DNA from: Dokdonella_A sp051958935
GTDB lineage: Bacteria; Pseudomonadota; Gammaproteobacteria; Xanthomonadales; Rhodanobacteraceae
DNA: 23,781 bases
Assembly: GCF_051958935.1 (NCBI RefSeq)
Contig: NZ_JBQCFP010000001.1
Coordinates: 1-23,781 of the forward strand
Reading direction: 5' to 3'
Shown piece by piece: positions 17,562 to 23,781 of this stretch. The translations under genes and the position numbers were made by a program. The notes beneath the pieces are model-generated. The model was not told the origin of the DNA, searched no databases, and was given only the letters and a program-made list of their open reading frames with translations. Every line of letters begins with the position of its first letter. Within the stretch, counting starts at the first letter, position 1.

Positions 17562-17712
17562 AGTCAGACGCTACTCCGTTGCCCCTGCCTTGGCAACCGA
17601 AAAAACGCCGCTTGCAGGTCGGCAAAGCGCGCGAAAGCCTTGATAGTTTTTTAACGAAAACAGCCAGTTATGTGACGAATCAATGGGATGCGTCGGTGCG
17701 CCGCTCAGACGG

Positions 17713-18387
17713 TCAATCCGATTTGGACGGCGCGGCGGGTTTCGCCTTCGGCTTCGCCTTGGCCTTGTCCTTCGGCGCGGTCGCAGGCTTGGGCTTCTCG
17801 CCCGAGAGCGCCGCCTCGAGCTGTGCTTCCTTCTTCGCGAGTGCCGCCGCCCTAGCCTGGGCAGCCGCCATGCGCTTGGCCTGTTCGGCTTCGGCACGCG
17901 CCGACTCGGCCGCCTGCGCCGCCTGCGCACCTTCCACGCGTGCTGCCTCGGCCTCGCGGCGCGCGTTCTCGGCCTCTTCGGCGCGGATCTGCGCCTGCAG
18001 GCGCTGGCGCTCGAGTTCGGCGCGCGCCTGTTCGGCGTCGCGCCGCGCGATCGCGAGCTGCAGCCGATCGTTCTCGCGCTGCAATGCGACTCGCTGCCCG
18101 TCGAGCGACTCCGCCTCGGCACTCGCGCGCGCGCTGTCGATGCGCCGCTCGGCCATGTAGATCCAGTGCTCGCGCTCGCTGCGCCGCGCTTCCTTGAGGT
18201 GCGCCAACGCGAGGCGGGCACGGTCCATCGCGATCGGCGCGTGTGAGCCGAGCGCAGGGTCGGTGGCGAGCGCGTTGAAGCGATCGAGCAGGCGCAGGTA
18301 GTCGTCGTCACGCGCGGCGCCGGCATCGGCGGCGCCGGCGGCGAGCGCGATGGCCAACGCGTACTGCACGGGTCGGGCGAAGTTCAT
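17713..18387 (-). CDS. Exported DUF4398-type coiled-coil protein
   Basis: A 224-residue protein with a signal peptide (residues about 1-25, AALAIALAAGAADAGAA-like, cleaved near AGAA/RDDD). Residues about 28-85 resemble the DUF4398 helical region seen in the upstream gene (LATDPALGSHAPIAMDRARLALAHLKEA). Residues about 85-195 are a long alanine- and glutamate-rich coiled coil. The C-terminus is a lysine-proline-alanine tail (KPKPATAPKDKAKAKPKAK), which could interact with peptidoglycan, nucleic acid or acidic polymers. The start at 18387 overlaps the upstream lipoprotein stop (ATGA), so the two are coupled. Function is unknown; an envelope scaffold role is a guess from the layout. In such an alanine-rich coiled coil, distant similarity is unreliable. 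Confidence 0.75.
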   Translation of the reverse strand: MNFARPVQYALAIALAAGAADAGAARDDDYLRLLDRFNALATDPALGSHAPIAMDRARLALAHLKEARRSEREHWIYMAERRIDSARASAEAESLDGQRVALQRENDRLQLAIARRDAEQARAELERQRLQAQIRAEEAENARREAEAARVEGAQAAQAAESARAEAEQAKRMAAAQARAAALAKKEAQLEAALSGEKPKPATAPKDKAKAKPKAKPAAPSKSD

Positions 18388-18779
18388 GGCTGCTCCAGCT
18401 GCAGGGCTGCGGGATGGCTGTCGAGATCGGCTTGCAGGCCTTCGTTCTCGCGAGCGAGGCGCTCGACCTCGCTGCGCGCGGTGGAAAGCCTCGCCTTGGC
18501 CAGCGCGAGCTCACTGTCGGCGAGCGACTCGGCGGCGAACTGCGCCGCGGCGTCGTAGTCCCGATCGCGCTCCGCCGCCTGCGCCTGGTCGAAATGGCGA
18601 CCGGCCGCACGGTACTCGGCCGCGGCCAGTTGCGGGGCCTGTGCCTGGCGCGCCGCAGCCAGCGCGCGCGACGCCGCGTCCAGTTCGTCGAGCGGCGGCT
18701 TGGTCGGGCTGCAGCCCGCGGCCAGCGCGGTCGCCAGAACGACGATCGACGCATGGATTTTTTTGCGTGCTGGTGTCAT
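18384..18779 (-). CDS. DUF4398 lipoprotein
   Basis: A 131-residue putative lipoprotein. The signal sequence MTPARKKIHASIVVLATALAAGC ends in the lipobox LAAGC with C23 as the acylated residue. The +2 residue is serine, which favours outer-membrane sorting by the Lol rule. The mature part is a helical DUF4398 domain with LDAASRALAAARQAQAPQLAAAEYRAA and paired helices rich in alanine and charged residues, ending in a short coiled coil (ARSEVERLARENEGLQADL). A TTG start at 18800 is possible, but 18779 gives the canonical signal sequence. First gene of a two-gene unit with the exported coiled-coil protein, divergent from pilU. The family role is not established. Confidence 0.8.
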   Translation of the reverse strand: MTPARKKIHASIVVLATALAAGCSPTKPPLDELDAASRALAAARQAQAPQLAAAEYRAAGRHFDQAQAAERDRDYDAAAQFAAESLADSELALAKARLSTARSEVERLARENEGLQADLDSHPAALQLEQP

Positions 18780-18811
18780 AACTTCGCCGCTCGCCTGCAA
18801 CAGGGGCCCCT

Positions 18812-18841
18812 ATTTTGGGAAGGCGACGCCGGGTTTGGCAA
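18812..18841 (-). promoter_or_regulatory. Sigma70-type promoter of the DUF4398 pair
   Basis: On the minus strand, TTGCCA (18841-18836, five of six matches to TTGACA) and CAAAAT (18817-18812, four of six matches to TATAAT) are separated by 18 nt. Transcription would start near 18805, about 25 nt ahead of the lipoprotein ATG. It lies in the 115-nt gap shared with the divergent pilU. Confidence 0.45.
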
Positions 18842-18894
18842 TGCTGGACCGACGAACCGGCGAATGTGATGAACGAACGAGAGCGAGAACCGCG

Positions 18895-19998
18895 ATGGAT
18901 ATCGGCTATTTCCTGAAACTGATGACCGAGAAGGGTGCGTCGGACATGTTCCTGACCACCGGCGCTCCGGTGAACATCAAGGTCGAAGGCAAGCTCTATC
19001 CACTCGGCAACACGGGCCTGCCGAACGGCATGGTCAAGAAGATCGCCTACTCGCTCATGGACGAAGGCCAGGTGCCGCAGTTCGAGAAGGCGCTCGAGCT
19101 CAACATGGCGATCGCGGTGAAGGACGCCGGCCGTTTCCGCGTCAACGTGTTCAAGCAGCGCGGCGAAGTCGGCATGGTGATCCGCGCGATCAAGAGCGAA
19201 ATCCCGTCGATCGAACAATTGCGCCTGCCGCAACTGTTCAAGAACATCATCATGGAGCCGCGCGGCCTGATCCTGCTCGTCGGCGCGACCGGCTCGGGCA
19301 AGTCGACGACGCTCGCGTCGATGATCGACTACCGCAACGCGAACAGCTCGGGCCACATCCTCACGATCGAGGATCCGATCGAATACCTCTACCGCCACAA
19401 GAAGTCGGTGGTGAACCAGCGCGAGGTCGGGCTCGATACGCACAGCTTCCACGAAGCGCTGAAGAACGCGATGCGCGAAGCGCCCGACGTCATCCTCATC
19501 GGCGAAATCCGCGACGCGACGACGATGGAGGCGGCGATCACGTTCTCCGAAACCGGCCATCTCTGCCTTGCGACGCTGCACTCCAACAACGCCGACCAGA
19601 CGATCGAGCGCATCCTCAACTTCTTCCCCGAATCGGCGCACAAGAACATCCTCATGAACGTCGCGCTGAACCTGCGCGCGGTGATCAGCCAGCGCCTCGT
19701 GATGGGCAAGGACGGCCACCGCCTGCCTGCGGTCGAGGTGCTGCTCAACACGCCGCACATCCGCGACCTGCTGCGCCGCGGCCAGGTGCACGAGGTCAAG
19801 GAGGCGATGGACCGCAGCCTGCAGGAAGGCATGCAGACGTTCGACCAGTCGCTGTACGCGCTCTACAAGGAAGGCAAGATCGAGCTCGAGGAAGCGCTCA
19901 ACCACGCCGACTCGCGCGACGGCCTTGCGCTCAAGGTGCGACTCGCCGAGGGCGGCGATGCGCCGATGGCCGAGAACTTCGACATGTCGAACTACTGA
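18895..19998 (+). CDS. pilU: Type IV pilus retraction ATPase PilU
   Basis: A 367-residue hexameric secretion ATPase of the PilT/PilU family, acting at the cytoplasmic base of the type IV pilus to assist retraction and twitching. It contains Walker A GATGSGKST (130-138), the Asp box TIEDPIEY (157-164), Walker B VILIGEIRD (199-206) with the catalytic glutamate E204, and the His box ATLHSNNA with H229. The N-terminal domain begins MDIGYFLKLMTEKGASDMFLT, and the C-terminal tail (LAEGGDAPMAENFDMSNY) is PilU-like, where PilT ends differently. Usual PilU length. PilT, commonly the neighbour, is not in this window. The start at 18895 is preceded by GAGCGAGA. An in-frame upstream reading to 18700 is a shadow of the divergent gene. 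Confidence 0.93.
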   Translation: MDIGYFLKLMTEKGASDMFLTTGAPVNIKVEGKLYPLGNTGLPNGMVKKIAYSLMDEGQVPQFEKALELNMAIAVKDAGRFRVNVFKQRGEVGMVIRAIKSEIPSIEQLRLPQLFKNIIMEPRGLILLVGATGSGKSTTLASMIDYRNANSSGHILTIEDPIEYLYRHKKSVVNQREVGLDTHSFHEALKNAMREAPDVILIGEIRDATTMEAAITFSETGHLCLATLHSNNADQTIERILNFFPESAHKNILMNVALNLRAVISQRLVMGKDGHRLPAVEVLLNTPHIRDLLRRGQVHEVKEAMDRSLQEGMQTFDQSLYALYKEGKIELEEALNHADSRDGLALKVRLAEGGDAPMAENFDMSNY

Positions 19999-20059
19999 CG
20001 CGCCACGCACCCGGCCCGCGCACGCACCGGCGCCGGTTGCGGGGGCGACGCTCGCGCCG

Positions 20060-20086
20060 TTGGCTCACGGCCGGCCCTGTTAGACT
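20060..20086 (+). promoter_or_regulatory. Promoter of the first TPR-sulfotransferase, near-leaderless
   Basis: TTGGCT (20060-20065) and an extended -10, TGTTAGACT (20078-20086), are separated by 15 nt, slightly short. The predicted transcription start near 20093 is only about 6 nt before the ATG at 20099, and no Shine-Dalgarno sequence is visible. The mRNA may be translated leaderless or nearly so. Confidence 0.45.
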
Positions 20087-20098
20087 CGACGGCCGCCC

Positions 20099-21697
20099 AT
20101 GTCCACGCCCTCTTCCCTCCCGCCCCGCTTGCACGGCCTGACACCGCGCGCGGTGCAACAGGTCGTCGCCACCGCGCAGGCGCTCGAAGCGGGTCGCGTC
20201 GACGAGGCGGAAGCACAGCTCGGGGCTGCGATCGCCGCATTCCCGCAGCAGCCGGAGGTGCTGCGCCTCTGGGCGGGCATCCGCAGCCAGCGCGGCGATC
20301 ACGAAGCGGCGATCCGGGCGATCCGCGCGGCCGTCCTGCAGCGCGCAGGGGACGCGCTATACCACAACACGCTCGGCACCGTGCTCGCCGAAGCCGGCGA
20401 CTATGACGGCGCGATCGCCGCGCTGCGGCGTTGCTGCGAGCTGCAGCCCGGGCTCGCGGTCGCCTGGTTCAACCTCGGCGTACTGCTCACGCGTTGCGTC
20501 CGCCACGACGACGCGGTCGTCGCACTGCGGCGCGCGGTCGAGCTCGCGCCGGCGCACATGCAGGCGCGAGCGCTGCTCGCCGACATGCTGCGGGTCGCGA
20601 ACCACCCCGCTGAAGCGGCCGCGGAGTACCGGCGCATCCTCGCCGAACGCCCGTGCACCGGCATCGCGTGGTGGGGCCTCGCGGACATCCGCACGACACG
20701 CTTCGAAGAGGATGACGTCACGCGCATGCAGGCCGCGCTGCGCGATGCGCGCGCGAGCGACGACGACATCGTCGCGATCGGTTTCGCCCTCGCGAAGGCG
20801 TTCGACGAGCGCGGCGACTACGCGGCGTCGCTCGGGGCGCTGGATCAGGCCAACGCCGTGGCGCGAAGGCGCCGGCGCTGGGATTCCGCGGGCTTCGACG
20901 CATTCATGGCATCGATCCACGACGCCTACGCCACGCTTCCGGTCGACTGCTCGCCGGCCCACGATGCGTTCGGCCGCGAGGCGATCTTCGTCGTGAGCCT
21001 GCCGCGCTCCGGCTCCACCCTGATCGAACAGATCCTCGCCTCGCATCCGGCAATCGAGGGTGCCGGCGAACTCGCCGACCTGCCGTTGCTGATCGCCGGC
21101 GAGTCACGGCGCCGGCAACAGGCGTATCCGCACTGGGTCGGCGCGATGCGTGCGCACGACTGGCGGAGGCTCGGCCAGGCCTATCTCGATCGTACGGCCC
21201 ACTGGCGCCGCCGGCGCGCGCTGTTCACCGACAAGCTGCCGAACAACTGGTACTACATCGACGCGATCCGCCGCATGCTGCCCGGCGCGCGCATCATCGC
21301 GGTGCGCCGCGATCCGCTCGAAACCTGCTTCTCGTGCTACCGCCAGTTCCTCTACAACAACGAGTACACGCGCAGCTTCGCCGACCTCGCGGGGTTCTGG
21401 CGAGCGTTCGACCGCGCCGTGCGCGACGGACTCGCGCGGCATCCGGCGCACGTTTACGAAAGCGTGTACGAGGACCTCGTCGCGCAGCCGGAGCCACGCA
21501 TCCGCGCGCTGCTCTGCTTCCTCGGGCTGCCGTTCGAGCCGGCCTGCCTCGAGTTCCACCGCACCGAGCGCGACGTGCGCTCGCCGAGCGCGATGCAGGT
21601 ACGCGAGCCGCTGCGCCGCGACACGGCGCGCACGCCGCGCTACGGCTCGCTGCTCGACCCGCTGCGGCGCGAACTCGGCTTGCCGCCCGCCGGTTGA
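20099..21697 (+). CDS. TPR-repeat sulfotransferase
   Basis: A 532-residue protein. Residues about 20-270 are tetratricopeptide-like helical repeats (for example ALYHNTLGTVLAEAGDYDGAIAALRRCCELQP and AVAWFNLGVLLTRCVRHDDAVVALR). Residues about 290-520 are a sulfotransferase domain: the PAPS 5'-phosphosulfate loop SLPRSGSTLIEQ (300-311), AGELADLP, KLPNNWYYIDAI, and the 3'-phosphate-binding motif RRDPLETCFSCYRQF (403-417). The expected reaction is sulfate transfer from PAPS to a protein, glycan or small-molecule acceptor chosen by the TPR part; the acceptor is unknown. No signal peptide, so probably cytosolic. It converges on a second TPR-sulfotransferase with only 3 nt between the stops. The two share architecture but differ clearly in sequence, so they are distant paralogues. 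Confidence 0.9.
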   Translation: MSTPSSLPPRLHGLTPRAVQQVVATAQALEAGRVDEAEAQLGAAIAAFPQQPEVLRLWAGIRSQRGDHEAAIRAIRAAVLQRAGDALYHNTLGTVLAEAGDYDGAIAALRRCCELQPGLAVAWFNLGVLLTRCVRHDDAVVALRRAVELAPAHMQARALLADMLRVANHPAEAAAEYRRILAERPCTGIAWWGLADIRTTRFEEDDVTRMQAALRDARASDDDIVAIGFALAKAFDERGDYAASLGALDQANAVARRRRRWDSAGFDAFMASIHDAYATLPVDCSPAHDAFGREAIFVVSLPRSGSTLIEQILASHPAIEGAGELADLPLLIAGESRRRQQAYPHWVGAMRAHDWRRLGQAYLDRTAHWRRRRALFTDKLPNNWYYIDAIRRMLPGARIIAVRRDPLETCFSCYRQFLYNNEYTRSFADLAGFWRAFDRAVRDGLARHPAHVYESVYEDLVAQPEPRIRALLCFLGLPFEPACLEFHRTERDVRSPSAMQVREPLRRDTARTPRYGSLLDPLRRELGLPPAG

Positions 21698-21700
21698 GGC

Positions 21701-23545
21701 TCAGCCCACCGCCGGGGCGTCGGTCGAATAGCCCCAGTGCTGCAGCATCGGCTCGAGGATCGGCAGCACCGGCTCGATGTACTCGCGATAGCGCAGCCAG
21801 CGGTTCATGCCGCGGCTGTTCACGGGCTGGATCACCTGCGTGTAGCTCGGCGTGCCGATGAAGCCCTTGCGGCGCGCGTGCTCGTGGAAACCGAGCAGCG
21901 GCGCTGCTTCGCCGAGATCGAGGAACTGCGCGATGCGTGCGGCCTGGCCCTCGACGTCGGCGACGATGTCCTCGTTGCGCACGGTGAGCACGTCCGGTTC
22001 GAAGAGGGCCGCGTGGTGCAGCCACGACTGCATCGACGCGACGTACGAGGTCGCGAGTCGCTGCAGGTCCGAGCACGCGGCGGCGAGCACGCTGGAGCGG
22101 AAATTCTGCATGTAGCAGCTGAGGATCACGTCGCACGGATGGCGCAGTGCGAGGATGAACTTCGCGTGCGGGAACAGGCGATGGATCAGTGGCAGCCACA
22201 GCATGTTCAACGGATTCTTGTCGACGATCCGGGTGTCCCAGCGCCGCGGAATCGCCTCGCACACCATGCCGAGGTAGCGCTTGCGCAATTCGTCGCAGTC
22301 GCGCTGGCCGAGCCGCGCCATGTCCTGTGGCACGAAGATGTCCTGCTCGGCGAGCTGGTCGGAAAGCTTGTTGAAGAACGGATTCTCGTCCATCGACTGC
22401 AGGCGCGGATGCGCATCGAGCATCTGCTCAAGCAAGGTCGTGCCGGACCGCGGGAAGCCTACGATGAAGACGGGGGAGTGCTTCGCTTCCGGCGCGGTGA
22501 GTACCGGCCAACGACGCGCATCCTCGGCGTCGACGCGCACGTCGGCGAGTGGCAGCGGCGACGCGCCGGGTTCGAACCGCTTGGGGATCACGTGCTTCAG
22601 GTCTTCCACGTGCAGCGCGTGGGCTTCCTTCAGCGCCTGCATCGTGCCCGCGACGTCGTCGCGCTTGGCGCGTATCTCGGCGAGCAGGTAGTGATGCGCA
22701 TAGTCGCCCTCGCCGCGCAGGCCCGCGTCCTCGAGGATCGCCTGCGCTTGCGCGAGATCGCCCTTGCGCTGGGCCACCTTGGCGAGCACATGGGCGAGTT
22801 CCATCCGTACCTCGGTTGTGGCGCCGTCTAGCCGACCCGCGAGCTGCGCGAGCAGGGATTCTGCGTCCGACAGCCGATTGAGGCGCTCGTAGGCGGATGC
22901 GAGGTGGACGATCGCGTGGATGTTGCCGGGCGCGCGCCGCACGAGATCCTCGAGCAGGATCTGCGCGGAGTCTCCGTCGCCGAGTGCAAGTTGCAGGTCT
23001 CCGAGTTCCTGCTGCAACCCATCGTCCTCGAGCGGAAGCCCTTGGCGCCATGGCTTGAGCAGGTCTTCGGCTTCTTCGTATTCGCGGCAGGCTTGGCAGG
23101 CACGCGCAGCATGGATGCGCACGCGCGGCGAGTCCGGCTCCAGTGCATGGGCGCGCAGCGCGATGTCGCGTGCCCCCGCGTAGTCGCGCTGCTGAAGCCT
23201 CAGCAGCGCGTAATTGACGAGTTGGCCGGCATCCGCCGGTGAACCCTCGAGCAGGCGCTCGTACACCGCGGCGGCGTCATCGAGGCGTCCTGCTTCGCGC
23301 AAGGCGGTCGCGTAGTTGCCCCAATGCTCGGTGCGCCCCGGAAAGAGCGTCGTCAGGCGCTCGTAGGCATCGACCGCCTCGTCCGCTCGACCCTGCATCT
23401 GCAGGCTGATCGCGAGCATCGTCAACAGGTCTTCGCGTGCGTCACCGCCCTGCAGGAGGGCACGCACGAGGCGTTCGGCTTCGCGCCAGTCGGCGACGCG
23501 AACCGCCGCGGCAATCGGAATCAGATCAGGATTCATCATCGTCAT
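21701..23545 (-). CDS. TPR-repeat sulfotransferase beside a TonB-dependent receptor
   Basis: A 614-residue protein. Residues about 5-330 contain about eight TPR-like repeats (DLLTMLAISLQMQGRADEAVDAYERLTTLFP and HAIVHLASAYERLNRLSDAESLLAQLA). The sulfotransferase domain follows: IVGFPRSGTTLLEQML with the PAPS loop from G363, DKNPLNMLWLPLIHRLFPHAKFI, and the 3'-phosphate motif RHPCDVILSCYMQNF from R468. The C-terminal NSRGMNRWLRYREYIEPVLPIL is typical of this TPR-sulfotransferase subgroup. The acceptor is unknown. The ATG at 23545 sits 2 nt after the U-tract of an intrinsic terminator, with no Shine-Dalgarno sequence. ATGs at 23539 and 23536 are in frame, but also lack a site. Expression may depend on read-through from the upstream TonB-dependent receptor gene or on an internal start. 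Confidence 0.9.
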   Translation of the reverse strand: MTMMNPDLIPIAAAVRVADWREAERLVRALLQGGDAREDLLTMLAISLQMQGRADEAVDAYERLTTLFPGRTEHWGNYATALREAGRLDDAAAVYERLLEGSPADAGQLVNYALLRLQQRDYAGARDIALRAHALEPDSPRVRIHAARACQACREYEEAEDLLKPWRQGLPLEDDGLQQELGDLQLALGDGDSAQILLEDLVRRAPGNIHAIVHLASAYERLNRLSDAESLLAQLAGRLDGATTEVRMELAHVLAKVAQRKGDLAQAQAILEDAGLRGEGDYAHHYLLAEIRAKRDDVAGTMQALKEAHALHVEDLKHVIPKRFEPGASPLPLADVRVDAEDARRWPVLTAPEAKHSPVFIVGFPRSGTTLLEQMLDAHPRLQSMDENPFFNKLSDQLAEQDIFVPQDMARLGQRDCDELRKRYLGMVCEAIPRRWDTRIVDKNPLNMLWLPLIHRLFPHAKFILALRHPCDVILSCYMQNFRSSVLAAACSDLQRLATSYVASMQSWLHHAALFEPDVLTVRNEDIVADVEGQAARIAQFLDLGEAAPLLGFHEHARRKGFIGTPSYTQVIQPVNSRGMNRWLRYREYIEPVLPILEPMLQHWGYSTDAPAVG

Positions 23546-23547
23546 CG

Positions 23548-23581
23548 AAAAAAAAAGGCCGCGCGGGAAACCCGCGCGGCC
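23548..23581 (-). terminator. Intrinsic terminator of the TonB-dependent receptor gene
   Basis: On the minus strand, an 11-bp perfect GC-rich stem (GGCCGCGCGGG / CCCGCGCGGCC) with a 3-nt loop (23557-23581) is followed by nine T (23556-23548). It lies 25 nt after the receptor stop codon and directly abuts the start of the TPR-sulfotransferase gene. Confidence 0.92.
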
Positions 23582-23606
23582 GTGTAGCTTACAACGTGAC
23601 TCGATC

Positions 23607-23781
23607 TTAGAACTTGACCGTCACGCGGCCCCAGTAGTAGCGGCCCATCAGGTCGAAGTCGCTCGGGTCCGTGTTCGCGTTCAGCGTGTTGTTCGCGTAC
23701 AGGAACGGCGGCTGCTTGTCGCCGACGTTGTTCACGCCGATGTCGAAGCGCGTGTTGAGCGACTCCAGGTTGTAGCCGAAC
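23607..23781 (-). CDS. TonB-dependent receptor, C-terminal end (partial)
   Basis: The last 57 residues of a minus-strand gene whose start lies beyond the right edge. LNTRFDIGVNNVGDKQPPFL (8-27) is the near-C-terminal strand-turn of TonB-dependent receptors, and DPSDFDLMGRYYWGRVTVKF (38-57) is the last barrel strand, ending in the C-terminal phenylalanine recognised by the BAM complex. The protein would be an outer-membrane active transporter; its ligand cannot be inferred from this fragment. A strong terminator follows, and then the TPR-sulfotransferase on the same strand. Confidence 0.9.
   Translation of the reverse strand, partial: FGYNLESLNTRFDIGVNNVGDKQPPFLYANNTLNANTDPSDFDLMGRYYWGRVTVKF

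Larger units (their letters stand above)
17253..17712. other. 460-nt region without a convincing gene
   Basis: No frame here has coding character or a family match; the open frames on both strands are arginine-rich or low-complexity shadows. The region contains an 11-bp perfect hairpin (17293-17318), a spaced 9-bp inverted repeat (17526-17561) and, near 17640-17690, a patch visibly richer in A and T than its surroundings. The promoter of the DUF465 gene should lie within it, but no clear -35/-10 pair was recognised. No tRNA or known small RNA was recognised. Confidence 0.6.

Noticed and set aside
17206..17643. Possible plus-strand gene across the DUF465 leader
   Set aside because: No ribosome site, no domain, low-complexity composition, and it overlaps the well-supported DUF465 start region.
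18780..18800. TTG start extending the DUF4398 lipoprotein
   Set aside because: The ATG at 18779 yields a canonical lipoprotein signal; the extension adds residues before the positively charged n-region.
23324..23587. 87-residue plus-strand frame at the right end
   Set aside because: Antisense to the TPR-sulfotransferase and running through the terminator stem, with no coding features.

Overview
The window is a GC-rich (roughly two-thirds G+C), densely packed chromosomal segment. Gene content points to a gammaproteobacterium of the Xanthomonadales/Lysobacterales type. The clues are an XrvA-like small H-NS protein, a WxcM-type acetyltransferase/isomerase fusion in a wxcK-L-M-N-like gene order, the type IV pilus ATPase pilU, an adjacent cystathionine beta-synthase and gamma-synthase/lyase pair, and TPR-sulfotransferases beside a TonB-dependent receptor. 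This placement is inferred from gene content only; no rRNA, tRNA, CRISPR array or intact insertion sequence was seen.

Layout. 1-1481 (minus): phosphatidylserine synthase pssA, overlapping by 4 nt the start of a GAF plus SpoIIE-type phosphatase gene that leaves the window. 1628-2050 (plus): a small exported DUF4124 protein. 2152-3849: prolyl-tRNA synthetase proS. 3993-4313: an H-NS family protein. 4484-7858 (plus): a four-gene operon with overlapping stops and starts: sugar-nucleotide aminotransferase, GtrB-like polyprenyl-phosphate glycosyltransferase, fused N-acyltransferase/3,4-ketoisomerase and GtrA-like flippase. 7839-10184 (minus, convergent): a YfhO-like multi-spanning membrane protein with the GT-C look. 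10466-14298 (plus): acetoacetyl-CoA synthetase overlapping a lower-GC multi-spanning membrane protein. 14295-17252 (minus): cystathionine gamma-synthase/lyase, cystathionine beta-synthase and a DUF465 (YdcH-like) protein, then about 460 nt without a convincing gene. 17713-18779 (minus): two coupled DUF4398-type envelope genes, divergent from pilU (18895-19998, plus). 20099-21697 (plus) and 21701-23545 (minus): two convergent TPR-sulfotransferases. 23607 to the end (minus): the C-terminus of a TonB-dependent receptor, with a strong terminator between it and the second sulfotransferase.

How the genes fit together. The 4484-7858 operon reads as a self-contained glycan-decoration module. The ketoisomerase, aminotransferase and N-acyltransferase activities would make a dTDP-3-acylamido-3,6-dideoxyhexose. 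The GtrB-like enzyme would load it on a polyprenyl phosphate and the GtrA-like protein would flip it. The membrane proteins at 7839-10184 or 12439-14298 are candidates for the periplasmic transferase. cbs and the gamma-synthase/lyase form a transsulfuration pair. The right end holds two sulfotransferases whose substrates cannot be read from the sequence. Three convergent gene pairs have no intergenic space (20-bp overlap, 4-bp overlap, 3-bp gap).
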